Shown piece by piece: positions 8,673 to 16,223 of a DNA stretch of 61,232 nt. Each line of letters opens with the position of its first letter. The first letter of the stretch is position 1. Both the position numbers and the translations under genes were made by a program. The stretch is from Tannerellaceae bacterium (GTDB lineage: Bacteria; Bacteroidota; Bacteroidia; Bacteroidales; Tannerellaceae): contig JAIRPK010000008.1 of assembly GCA_031257015.1 (NCBI GenBank), forward strand, positions 1-61,232, read 5' to 3'. The notes beneath the pieces are model-generated. The model was not told where the DNA came from. It saw only the letters and a list, made by a program, of their open reading frames with translations, and ran no database searches.

Positions 8673-11027
8673 ATGACACGATTCAAACCTTTCATCAGTT
8701 GCATCTGTGCCGCAACAGCGTTCATAGCCTGCACAAGCTCCTCAACCGGCAAGTCTGCAATGGACTATTCCCTTCTTGCCGAAGAATACAAGCCCCGCCT
8801 TGTCGCCAGCGATCCTTCGTCGTGGAAGCCCGTCCCATTATCCGTATCCGTACCCGAAGGCGGCGTGGAGGTAGACCCCGACGGCCTCTTCCGCCCTGCG
8901 CTGGAGAGAAATGCCCATTACTTGCTGACATCCTTCTCCAACGACCATCTGCTATACCCCTTCCGTATTCGTGCAGGAGTACAAAACCCACCCGACGACC
9001 GTCCGCAAATCGGCTTCTGGGATACAGACCTGCGCGGCTCCAATGCAGGCCGGTTCATGATGGGAGCCGGGAATACCCTCCGCTGGATAAGTAACCCGGA
9101 GCTACGGGCGCGTCTGGACGATCTGATAGACGGAATAGAAGCCTGTCGGGAGGAAGACGGCTACATTTTGGCCTATCCTCACATAATAGACAGTCTTCGG
9201 AGCGAGGAGCCGAATTATGCCCGCGCCTGGTTTACCCATGGATTGATCGACGCTGCCATAGCCGGCAACCCGAAGGCCTATTCTCTCCTTCGCGGACATG
9301 CGGACTGGTTCAACAATTGGAACGAGCTGCATCCGAAGCTGCTGTACTGGAACCATAACAGCCACCAGGGACATATCGCTTCCACCCGTACATATCTTTC
9401 ACCGATCGGTAAGCCGGAAGATTTGCAGCTTGCCGAGAAGTACTACGTATGCGACTGGTGGATGGATGAGCTTGCCGCACGCCGTGATTCCGCCATCTGG
9501 CAGTATCCTCTTCAAAACCCGCACTCATATCTTGTCACCAGCTTCGAGGCATACCTCGATCATTATATTGCGACGGGGGAAAAAGTCTTCCTCAACGCCA
9601 TGCTCGGCGCCTGGGATCTTATTCACGACAATTGGGAGCATGTAGGCGGAACAATGGCTATATGTGAAAACCAGTGGTTCGTAGAAGACGGGCATCGCGT
9701 CCTCAAGGATTTCGGCAACCGTGGAGAGAGTAGCCATCCTCCGCGCTCCTATTATCTCGATTCCCACCGTGGGCACACCGGTGAGACTTGCGGCAGCGCC
9801 TTTTGGATCAAGTTCAACCAGCGCCTTCACCGCCTCTTCCCCGACGAGGAGAAGTATGTCGCCGAGATAGAGAAATCTATTTACAACGCCATTTTGGCCG
9901 TGCAGACCGAAGATGGTTGCATAGGCTATCATTCGCGCATGTCAGGCCGGAAGGATCACCCCGACAACGGCTTCAACTCATGCTGCGAGGGACAGGGTAC
10001 GCGGCTGCTCGGCTCCCTTCCGGAGTACATATACTCCATTGCTTCCGACGGAGGATTATACATTAATATATATGAACCGTCGACAATCCAGTGGGTCAGC
10101 GCCGGAAAAAGCGTTAGCCTTCGGCAGTCCACCCGCTTCCCGTATGATTCAAGCGTTGCCCTTGCCCTTGCCCTGCCATCTCCTGTGAAGATGAAGCTCC
10201 GCATCCGTATTCCTTCCTGGGCATCCTCGCCGGTCGACGTATATGTGAATGATAAAAAAATATCCACCGGGAAGCCCGGAAGCTATCTCCCGATAGATCG
10301 TCAATGGTCGGACGGCGACCGGATAAGTTTCTCCCTTCCCATGCAAGTGAAGACCACCCGCTATGAAGGATTAGACACTCTGCCTGGAATGGACAGGTAT
10401 GCCAGCGAATATGGCCCCCTGCTCCTCGCCTCCGTATCACCCGGGACAAGCCTGCCACAGTTTGCCGACGCGAGGAAGCTGGTAGCGGATCCGGCACGCC
10501 CCTTGCACTTCCTTCCTGCCGGCGCAACCTCTCCCACATTCATGCCTTACTTGCTGATTAACAGGGAAACATTCTCCGTATATCCCGCTAACGTAAAGTT
10601 GGATGAAGACTTTTCCATTAGTAAGCATGTCACCAACGGCAGCTTCAGTGTCGAGTTCTTTGCCAACGAGAAATGGGAAGGCGTACCGGTATATACCGGC
10701 AGCACTCCTGAGATAGACTATCCCGACGAAGGCACAAAGCCCATTGCTCCCGGCGTACCCGTCGAGCATTTCTCTTCCCGCTTTACCGGCGAGTTTACCG
10801 CGCCATTTACCGGCACCCTCTACTTTGTCATCACGACGGACGACGGCTACTCATTCCTCATCGACGATAAGGAGGTAGCCCATTCGCACAGCAATACGAA
10901 CGATGCTCCCCAGTACTGCAATATCGAAATCACCGAAGGCAGCAAGTACAACCTCTGCTTCAAGCACAGTCAAGGCACCGGCGAATACCGCATAATCCTC
11001 AAGGCTTTCAGGGTAAAGAGTTCTTAA
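8673..11027 (+). CDS. GH127/GH146-like beta-L-arabinofuranosidase lipoprotein with C-terminal PA14 domain
   Basis: About 784 residues from the Met at 8673, chosen because it opens a lipoprotein signal ending AFIAC (Cys20); the frame extends upstream without a signal. The central (alpha/alpha)6 domain is of the DUF1680 superfamily. It carries the zinc-site residues of GH127 enzymes: Glu371 and Cys373 in GETCGS, and Cys437-Cys438 in NSCCEGQG. In the characterised GH127 enzyme one of the paired Cys is the nucleophile. Beta-sandwich segments follow, then a PA14 module (about residues 650-780) with FFANEKWEGVPVYTG, DDGYSFLIDD and EYRIILKAF. That module resembles the one inside the neighbouring GH3. 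The expected activity is release of beta-L-arabinofuranose from plant hydroxyproline-rich glycoproteins or pectin, but related families act on other furanosides. Two terminators follow. Confidence 0.8.
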   Translation: MTRFKPFISCICAATAFIACTSSSTGKSAMDYSLLAEEYKPRLVASDPSSWKPVPLSVSVPEGGVEVDPDGLFRPALERNAHYLLTSFSNDHLLYPFRIRAGVQNPPDDRPQIGFWDTDLRGSNAGRFMMGAGNTLRWISNPELRARLDDLIDGIEACREEDGYILAYPHIIDSLRSEEPNYARAWFTHGLIDAAIAGNPKAYSLLRGHADWFNNWNELHPKLLYWNHNSHQGHIASTRTYLSPIGKPEDLQLAEKYYVCDWWMDELAARRDSAIWQYPLQNPHSYLVTSFEAYLDHYIATGEKVFLNAMLGAWDLIHDNWEHVGGTMAICENQWFVEDGHRVLKDFGNRGESSHPPRSYYLDSHRGHTGETCGSAFWIKFNQRLHRLFPDEEKYVAEIEKSIYNAILAVQTEDGCIGYHSRMSGRKDHPDNGFNSCCEGQGTRLLGSLPEYIYSIASDGGLYINIYEPSTIQWVSAGKSVSLRQSTRFPYDSSVALALALPSPVKMKLRIRIPSWASSPVDVYVNDKKISTGKPGSYLPIDRQWSDGDRISFSLPMQVKTTRYEGLDTLPGMDRYASEYGPLLLASVSPGTSLPQFADARKLVADPARPLHFLPAGATSPTFMPYLLINRETFSVYPANVKLDEDFSISKHVTNGSFSVEFFANEKWEGVPVYTGSTPEIDYPDEGTKPIAPGVPVEHFSSRFTGEFTAPFTGTLYFVITTDDGYSFLIDDKEVAHSHSNTNDAPQYCNIEITEGSKYNLCFKHSQGTGEYRIILKAFRVKSS

Positions 11028-11032
11028 TCCGT

Positions 11033-11123
11033 AAGGGCAGAAAAGCCCTTGAAATTTTGTTTTTTGCATCGTCGTAAATCTTTTTCCGTAAGGATTGGCA
11101 GGATTTACGGCGATGCTTTTTTT
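11033..11123 (+). terminator. Tandem terminators after the GH127-like gene
   Basis: A short hairpin (AAGGGC/GCCCTT, 11033-11050) is followed by a T-rich stretch. A second, stronger one has 15-base arms (GCATCGTCGTAAATC and its near-perfect complement, 11066-11116) followed by seven T. Confidence 0.8.
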
Positions 11124-11162
11124 GTCTTTGCGGAGGTATTAGTAATAGAGGATAAGTTTTTT

Positions 11163-11177
11163 ATCTGTTAAACAGAT
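11163..11177. promoter_or_regulatory. Candidate operator dyad ATCTGTT-A-AACAGAT
   Basis: A perfect 7+1+7 inverted repeat lies about 63 bases upstream of the -7 box of the metal-uptake-like operon. Its position and symmetry fit a dimeric repressor or activator. A Fur/Zur-family regulator is plausible from operon content only. Confidence 0.4.
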
Positions 11178-11239
11178 GGCGAACTTATCTTTATTTCTTT
11201 TCGATAAAGCGCTATCGTTGCGTAATTGAGAGAACATAT

Positions 11240-11247
11240 TATCTTTG
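11240..11247 (+). promoter_or_regulatory. -7 box TATCTTTG of the TonB-receptor operon
   Basis: Perfect match to TAnnTTTG, 21 bases before the ATG at 11268, implying a very short leader. Confidence 0.65.
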
Positions 11248-11267
11248 CAAACGTTATCGAATAAAAT

Positions 11268-11591
11268 ATGGGGAAAATACAAAGACTTACTGTTTTGGTT
11301 GCATGGTTGCTATTAGTTATAATAGTAGTTCCTTTCGCGGCAAAAAACGTCCATATTTATCAATCCTCAGACTGTTCTCATCATAATTGCTCTGACGAAT
11401 CGCACTCCCGGCATGATTGCAATGATTGCCCCGTTTGTGGATTTGTATTCTCCTCTTTTACAGAGGCAGAAACGGTTTATTATGATTTTAGAGTTGTTAC
11501 TTTCGATTTCATTCGGGCTGTTACATTCCCTGATAAAGCATATGAACAGGTTCTATTTTATTATGGACTTCGCGCACCTCCTGCGGTATAA
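11268..11591 (+). CDS. Small His/Cys-rich membrane-anchored protein
   Basis: The 107-residue protein has an N-terminal hydrophobic helix (about residues 7-26) that may be an anchor or uncleaved signal. It is followed by a dense metal-ligand cluster: CSHHNCSDESHSRHDCNDC and PVCGF, rich in His, Cys and Asp. The remaining half is ordinary. Such clusters typically bind zinc, copper or similar ions. It is the first gene of a three-gene run with a TonB-dependent receptor (96 bases downstream) and a His-rich lipoprotein, which supports metal acquisition or sensing at the envelope. I cannot name a family. The start follows the -7 box directly. Confidence 0.7.
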   Translation: MGKIQRLTVLVAWLLLVIIVVPFAAKNVHIYQSSDCSHHNCSDESHSRHDCNDCPVCGFVFSSFTEAETVYYDFRVVTFDFIRAVTFPDKAYEQVLFYYGLRAPPAV

Positions 11592-11687
11592 AGCAGAGGC
11601 ATAAATCAAACGCCTCATTCTTTTAAGACGAATGTCTTTCTTCATTCGTCGGTCTTTTATTTATTCACATTATAATTAATATCATTT

Positions 11688-13847
11688 ATGCATATCGGAT
11701 ATATTCCGGTTATGCTGATGTTTGTGTTTATTCTTCCGCCTTCGCAAGCACAGGAAAGCGATTCGCTGAAAGCAATAACGCTAAAGGAAGTCGTAGTGCA
11801 AAGTTCTTATAAAAAGATAAGCAACCTCAATTCCAGTCAACCTGTTGATGTTGCTGACAAAACCTTTTTAAGCGAACACTTTACTGGCAAATTAACGCAA
11901 GCATTGGAGCATATTCCGGGTTTTAATTCAATGGAAATAGGGTCCGGCTTTTCCAAACCCATGATTAGAGGAATGGGCTTTAACCGCATTTCCGTAACGG
12001 AAAACGGGATCAAACAAGAGGGACAGCAATGGGGAGCCGACCATGGCTTGGAAATAGATGCTTTCGGCGTAGAGCGCGTAAGTATTCGCAAAGGCCCTGC
12101 ATCCCTTCTTTACGGCAGCGATGCGATAGGCGGAGCCGTTGAAATAACCCAGGCGCCGCCGCCTCTTGAAAACCAATTTTTCGGAGAGGTGGCATTGTTA
12201 GGGAAAAGCGTAAACGAAACATTAGGAGGCTCCCTTATGCTCGGCTTAAAGAAAAATACATGGTACACAAAACTTCGATTTTCCGAACAGTATTTTGGCG
12301 ATTACCATATTCCTGCCGACACTGTGGTCTACTTGACGCAACATCTGCCAATCGAAGGCGAACGATTGAAAAATACAGCAGGTTTCGAGAGAGATTTAAG
12401 TTGGTATTCCGATTATCGAAACCGTCGTTATTATACCAATTTTGCAGTAAGTAATGCGTATCAAAAAGTAGGTTTTTTTGCCGGTGCTCACGGAATTCCT
12501 GACGCCTCACAATTGACGGACGACGGTGATTCGCACAATATTGAATTGCCATACAGTACAGTTAATCATCTGAAAATAACTTCCCGTCAGCAGTATGCCT
12601 GGGATAAAATTATTGGATATTGCGACATGGGCTTTCAAAACAACCACCGCGAAGAATGGAGCCGTTTTCATACACATTACGGAACGCAATTGCCGCCCGA
12701 AAACGATGCCGATAAAGAGCTTGAATTTTCATTAAAAACGTTCTCTTTTTCCGCAAAAATAAAAACCTACGGCAATGGACATTGGGAACACACAGTCGGC
12801 TATGATTTGCAATATCAGCAAAATAGCATTGCGGGATATTCCTTTTTATTGCCGGAATACGGACGTTTTACTTCTGGTTTTCTTTGGCTAAGCGTATACC
12901 ATCTACATCCTAAAGTTTCCGTCAGCGGAGGTATTCGTTATGATTACGGACGGTTAAATATTTCCGCATATCGCGATGCTTATCTGGAAAATTATCTCAG
13001 GGAACAGGGCTATGATAATGGTTTAATAGCCAGTTACAAATGGAGAAGTTATCCTGTTAACAGAAACTTCGGCGATATTTCCGGTTCGTTCGGAATCGTT
13101 TGGAAACTGGATAATCTTCATTTAATAAAGTTCAACGCAGGTCGCAGCTTCCGTCTTCCATGTGCCAATGAATTAGCTTCAAACGGAGTTCATCACGGCA
13201 CATTTCGTCACGAGCAAGGCGACACTTCTCTTTCCTCTGAACATGGTTGGCAATTTGACGCATTCTACACTTACGAACGGGAAAAACTATACTTTGCTTT
13301 TACACCTTTCGGCAGTTGGTTCGGCAATTATGTTTACCTGAAACCTACGGGCGAATGGTCAGCTCTTCCCCATGCTGGACAGATTTATCGCTATACGGAA
13401 GCAGAAGCTGTATTTGCCGGTGCGGAAGTAGAATGTGGATTTGATTTTCTTCATTCTTTTAGTTTTCATTTTGCAGGTGAATATGTTTACAATCACAATT
13501 TAAGCGAACATATTTCGTTCCCTTTTTCGCCACCTGCATCCATGCGCAATACTCTGACATGGAAGCATAAAAGAATTCATATTTGGGAGGAATTGCAAAG
13601 TATTGCACCGCAAAAAAGAATATCTAAAAATGAAGAAGCTACACCGGGAGCAACCCTATGGAATATGGGGGTGGCTATGAATATATTGTTGTGTAAAACC
13701 GAGCTTGAAATTACTCTCTCAATGCAAAATATGCTGAATACAAAGTATTATAATCATTTGAGTTTTTACAGGAAAATGGAGATTCCAGAAGCGGGACACA
13801 ACGCGCAAATATTAATTAAAATACCTTTTAAAAATAAATTAAAATGA
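11688..13847 (+). CDS. TonB-dependent outer-membrane receptor, probably metal or metallophore uptake
   Basis: The 719-residue receptor has a signal peptide ending SQAQE. It lacks the CarboxypepD-like N-terminal extension typical of SusC proteins. The plug domain (about residues 30-150) contains LKEVVVQSS, ALEHIPGFN, PMIRGMGFNRISV and GPASLLYGSDAIGG. The 22-stranded barrel region ends in AQILIKIPFKNKLK. This is the short, non-SusC receptor architecture used for siderophores, cobalamin, zinc or copper. Flanking His/Cys-rich proteins favour a metal ligand. Its stop overlaps the start of the next gene by ATGA, so the two are translationally coupled. Substrate is inferred from context only. Confidence 0.85.
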   Translation: MHIGYIPVMLMFVFILPPSQAQESDSLKAITLKEVVVQSSYKKISNLNSSQPVDVADKTFLSEHFTGKLTQALEHIPGFNSMEIGSGFSKPMIRGMGFNRISVTENGIKQEGQQWGADHGLEIDAFGVERVSIRKGPASLLYGSDAIGGAVEITQAPPPLENQFFGEVALLGKSVNETLGGSLMLGLKKNTWYTKLRFSEQYFGDYHIPADTVVYLTQHLPIEGERLKNTAGFERDLSWYSDYRNRRYYTNFAVSNAYQKVGFFAGAHGIPDASQLTDDGDSHNIELPYSTVNHLKITSRQQYAWDKIIGYCDMGFQNNHREEWSRFHTHYGTQLPPENDADKELEFSLKTFSFSAKIKTYGNGHWEHTVGYDLQYQQNSIAGYSFLLPEYGRFTSGFLWLSVYHLHPKVSVSGGIRYDYGRLNISAYRDAYLENYLREQGYDNGLIASYKWRSYPVNRNFGDISGSFGIVWKLDNLHLIKFNAGRSFRLPCANELASNGVHHGTFRHEQGDTSLSSEHGWQFDAFYTYEREKLYFAFTPFGSWFGNYVYLKPTGEWSALPHAGQIYRYTEAEAVFAGAEVECGFDFLHSFSFHFAGEYVYNHNLSEHISFPFSPPASMRNTLTWKHKRIHIWEELQSIAPQKRISKNEEATPGATLWNMGVAMNILLCKTELEITLSMQNMLNTKYYNHLSFYRKMEIPEAGHNAQILIKIPFKNKLK

Positions 13848-14326
13848 AAGCAAAAATCAATTTTTATTTTGTTTGTTTGACTGTAATGTCTTTTGTAATA
13901 TTTTCTTCGTGCTCCAAATATGATGATGGAGATACAACAAAACCAGTAATCAATCTGATAGAACCTGCAGAAGGAGAAATACTGAAAATAGGTGACGACA
14001 GTGGTGTACATTTTGATTTGGAACTATCGGACAACGTAATGCTAAAATCTTACAAAGTAGATATTCATCCCAATTTTGACGGACATGCACATTCCACTAT
14101 GCTTAAATCGTCATTGGAAACAGTCGATTTCATATTCAATAAATCATGGGATATATACGGAAATAAAAACGCCGATATTCATCATCATGAAATTAAAATT
14201 GTAGCCAATTCTACGCCAGGCAATTATCATTTGATACTTTATTGTACAGATGCGGCTGGAAACGAATCGCATCTTGCTCGGAATATTGTTTTGAGTACTG
14301 AAATAGCTGAAAATCACGAGCATTAA
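13844..14326 (+). CDS. DUF4625-like His-rich lipoprotein
   Basis: A 160-residue lipoprotein (signal ending FSSC) with an Ig-like fold suggested by PVINLIEPAEGE and by the C-terminal YHLILYCTDAAGNES. It has clustered histidines: DIHPNFDGHAHS, NADIHHHEIKI and a C-terminal NHEH. The layout matches the Bacteroidota lipoprotein family I recall as DUF4625, often next to TonB receptors. The gene overlaps the receptor by four bases, so it is probably the surface or periplasmic partner that captures metal for it. A long inverted repeat follows. Confidence 0.75.
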   Translation: MKAKINFYFVCLTVMSFVIFSSCSKYDDGDTTKPVINLIEPAEGEILKIGDDSGVHFDLELSDNVMLKSYKVDIHPNFDGHAHSTMLKSSLETVDFIFNKSWDIYGNKNADIHHHEIKIVANSTPGNYHLILYCTDAAGNESHLARNIVLSTEIAENHEH

Positions 14327-14333
14327 TAGAAAT

Positions 14334-14455
14334 AAATCGGTCATTAGGAACTTAAATTAATCCTCACAGGGAACGAGAAAGTAAAAACCTTGTTATTTCA
14401 ATTAGAAATAGATTTTACTTTCTTTAATAAATGTTTAATTTTTAATGACCGATTT
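14334..14455. repeat. 122-bp imperfect inverted repeat
   Basis: The outer arms AAATCGGTCATTA and TAATGACCGATTT are perfect 13-base complements. Inside, GAAAGTAAAA faces TTTTACTTTC. The interior between these arms is partly complementary. It begins eight bases after the lipoprotein stop. It could be a 3' stabilising structure of the operon, a degenerate MITE or a small structured RNA. No flanking direct repeat is obvious. Confidence 0.6.
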
Positions 14456-14918
14456 GAATTATTTTCATGCCTTATATTTAATCTATTCATGTTTTTTTGC
14501 CTCTATAACTAGTAGTAAAGATTTTCCGAAGAGGCCTATCAGTCTCAGTCTGGGAACTAACAGACTTAGGCTGTACCGCACGTGCTACACTCCTTGTCGT
14601 CTTTCGTTGAACATATAAACCGGTGATGATAAGTTATTTTCAAAGAACACCTGCCTAAAACCCTTGCCGAAGAGACGATTAATATACTACCTTTATTGGA
14701 ACACCACATAAATCATCTGTGTAATCCATGCAGAAAGATCGTTAAACCCACAGCACCCTGTAAGCGGTCAGACGCAGAGCTTCTAAACGTTTGGCGGCAT
14801 GAGGATTGCAAAAACGTCCCAAAAAGCACTGAAGAAGATTGCAGGCTAAGCCTCTTCATAAAAAAATGGAATATACAAAAGGATACAAACAGAAACGAGA
14901 CGGAAGCACTGTGCAGCG
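14456..14918. other. Unassigned intergenic sequence with a possible coding remnant
   Basis: From about 14645 a plus-strand frame reads FKEHLPKTLAEETINILPL and then a Cys/His-bearing stretch around 14700-14770. It lacks a credible start and no family was recognised. Downstream it runs into the antisense end of the response-regulator gene. It may be decayed coding sequence. Confidence 0.3.
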
Positions 14919-16223
14919 TTAAAACTCCATTCCGTAAGCCTTCATTTTGTTGTAAAGTGTTTTCCGGTCGATGCCGAGAGTGCGGGCTGCGATAGTTTTG
15001 TTGTTGCCAGCATCGTGTAGAGCTTTGGTTATCTGGTTGCGCTCGTAAGTTTCGTTGCGCAGTTGAGTAGGAGCGGACTGCACCATTCTCATTTCTTCGG
15101 GCAGGTTGGCAAGGGAGATGAGTTCGCTGGATGCCAACAGCGTGGCATATTTGATGACGTTTTTCATCTGCCGGAGATTGCCTGGCCATGGATGGTTGAG
15201 AAAAAGATGTGTCGTTTCCCGGTCGAACCCCTTGACATTCTTGTTAAGGTCAGCGTTAGATTGCTTAAGGAAATGTTCGGCGAATAGAAGAATATCGTCC
15301 TTTCGCTCGCAGAGGTTGGGAACACAGATTGTAAACTCGTTTATGCGATGATAGAGGTCTTCGCGGAATAGCCCTGAGGCAGTGGCAGTTTGAAGATTTT
15401 CGTTGGTTGCGGAGACAAGGCGCACATCTGTTTTAACAAGTCTATTGCTGCCAATCGGCTTTACGGAGCGCTCCTGAAGGACGCGGAGGAGATGCACTTG
15501 AAGCTCGTAGGCGAGGTTTCCTATTTCGTCTAGGAATATTGTTCCTCCGTGTGCAGCTTCAAATGCTCCGGTTTTGTTGTCGATAGCTCCTGTGAACGAA
15601 CCTTTTATATGTCCGAAGAATTCAGAAGCAGCCAGTTCACGCGGAATCGCACCGCAATCGACAGCTATGAACGGATTGTCGCGTCGTGAACTTAGTTCGT
15701 GGATGCGCCGCGCAATAAATTCCTTCCCGGTTCCGCTCGCTCCTGTAATTAGAACCGACATATCTGTTGGGGCGACAAGACGCAGATGTCCAAACATTTG
15801 TTGAGAAACTTGCGATCTGCCTTCGATGGATTCAGCCTTTGGAGGCGTTACGCCCAAGTCGGCAGGAGCGCGTAGAAGTTCAATGATTTTATTCCACAGT
15901 TCTTCCTGATTGACAGGCTTTGAGATATAGTCTGAAGCTCCAAGTTTGATCGCTTGCACAGCAACGGGGATTTGCGCATTGTTCGTCATCATTATGATTG
16001 GTGCTGAAACATTTTTTTCTCTTAGCCATTTTAGGAGATCAAGTCCCGTTCCATCCGGTAGATAAACGTCGGAAAGGATCAAACCAAATGGTTGCGCATT
16101 CAGTTTTTGTCTGGCATCCGAAAGGGATGCAGCGATATGCGCGTGCATCCCTTTCTTTTTAAGCCATGACGAAATCATGATCGCAAAGGTGGTATCATCT
16201 TCCAAGATCAATACTTCCGTCAT
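14919..16223 (-). CDS. NtrC-family sigma-54-dependent response regulator
   Basis: The 434-residue activator has all three NtrC domains. The receiver (residues 1-118) has an acidic pocket in LILEDD, phosphoacceptor Asp52 in ILSDVYLPDG and Lys102. The AAA+ domain (about 135-370) has Walker A GASGTGKE at 161-168, the sigma-54 contact loop GSFTGA at 208-213 (normally GAFTGA), and Walker B TIFLDEIG. The Fis-type helix-turn-helix lies at about 395-432 (NNKTIAARTLGIDRKTLYNKM). The expected role is phosphorylation-driven activation of RpoN promoters. No histidine kinase is adjacent, so it is an orphan here. Its start overlaps the phosphoglucomutase stop by ATGA, an unusual pairing suggesting co-expression with sugar metabolism. 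Confidence 0.93.
   Translation of the reverse strand: MTEVLILEDDTTFAIMISSWLKKKGMHAHIAASLSDARQKLNAQPFGLILSDVYLPDGTGLDLLKWLREKNVSAPIIMMTNNAQIPVAVQAIKLGASDYISKPVNQEELWNKIIELLRAPADLGVTPPKAESIEGRSQVSQQMFGHLRLVAPTDMSVLITGASGTGKEFIARRIHELSSRRDNPFIAVDCGAIPRELAASEFFGHIKGSFTGAIDNKTGAFEAAHGGTIFLDEIGNLAYELQVHLLRVLQERSVKPIGSNRLVKTDVRLVSATNENLQTATASGLFREDLYHRINEFTICVPNLCERKDDILLFAEHFLKQSNADLNKNVKGFDRETTHLFLNHPWPGNLRQMKNVIKYATLLASSELISLANLPEEMRMVQSAPTQLRNETYERNQITKALHDAGNNKTIAARTLGIDRKTLYNKMKAYGMEF

Noticed and set aside
14696..14995. 99-codon plus-strand frame before the sigma-54 regulator
   Set aside because: Its 3' part overlaps the regulator antisense; it starts at TTG with no promoter and has no recognisable domain. 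Noted only as a possible remnant upstream.
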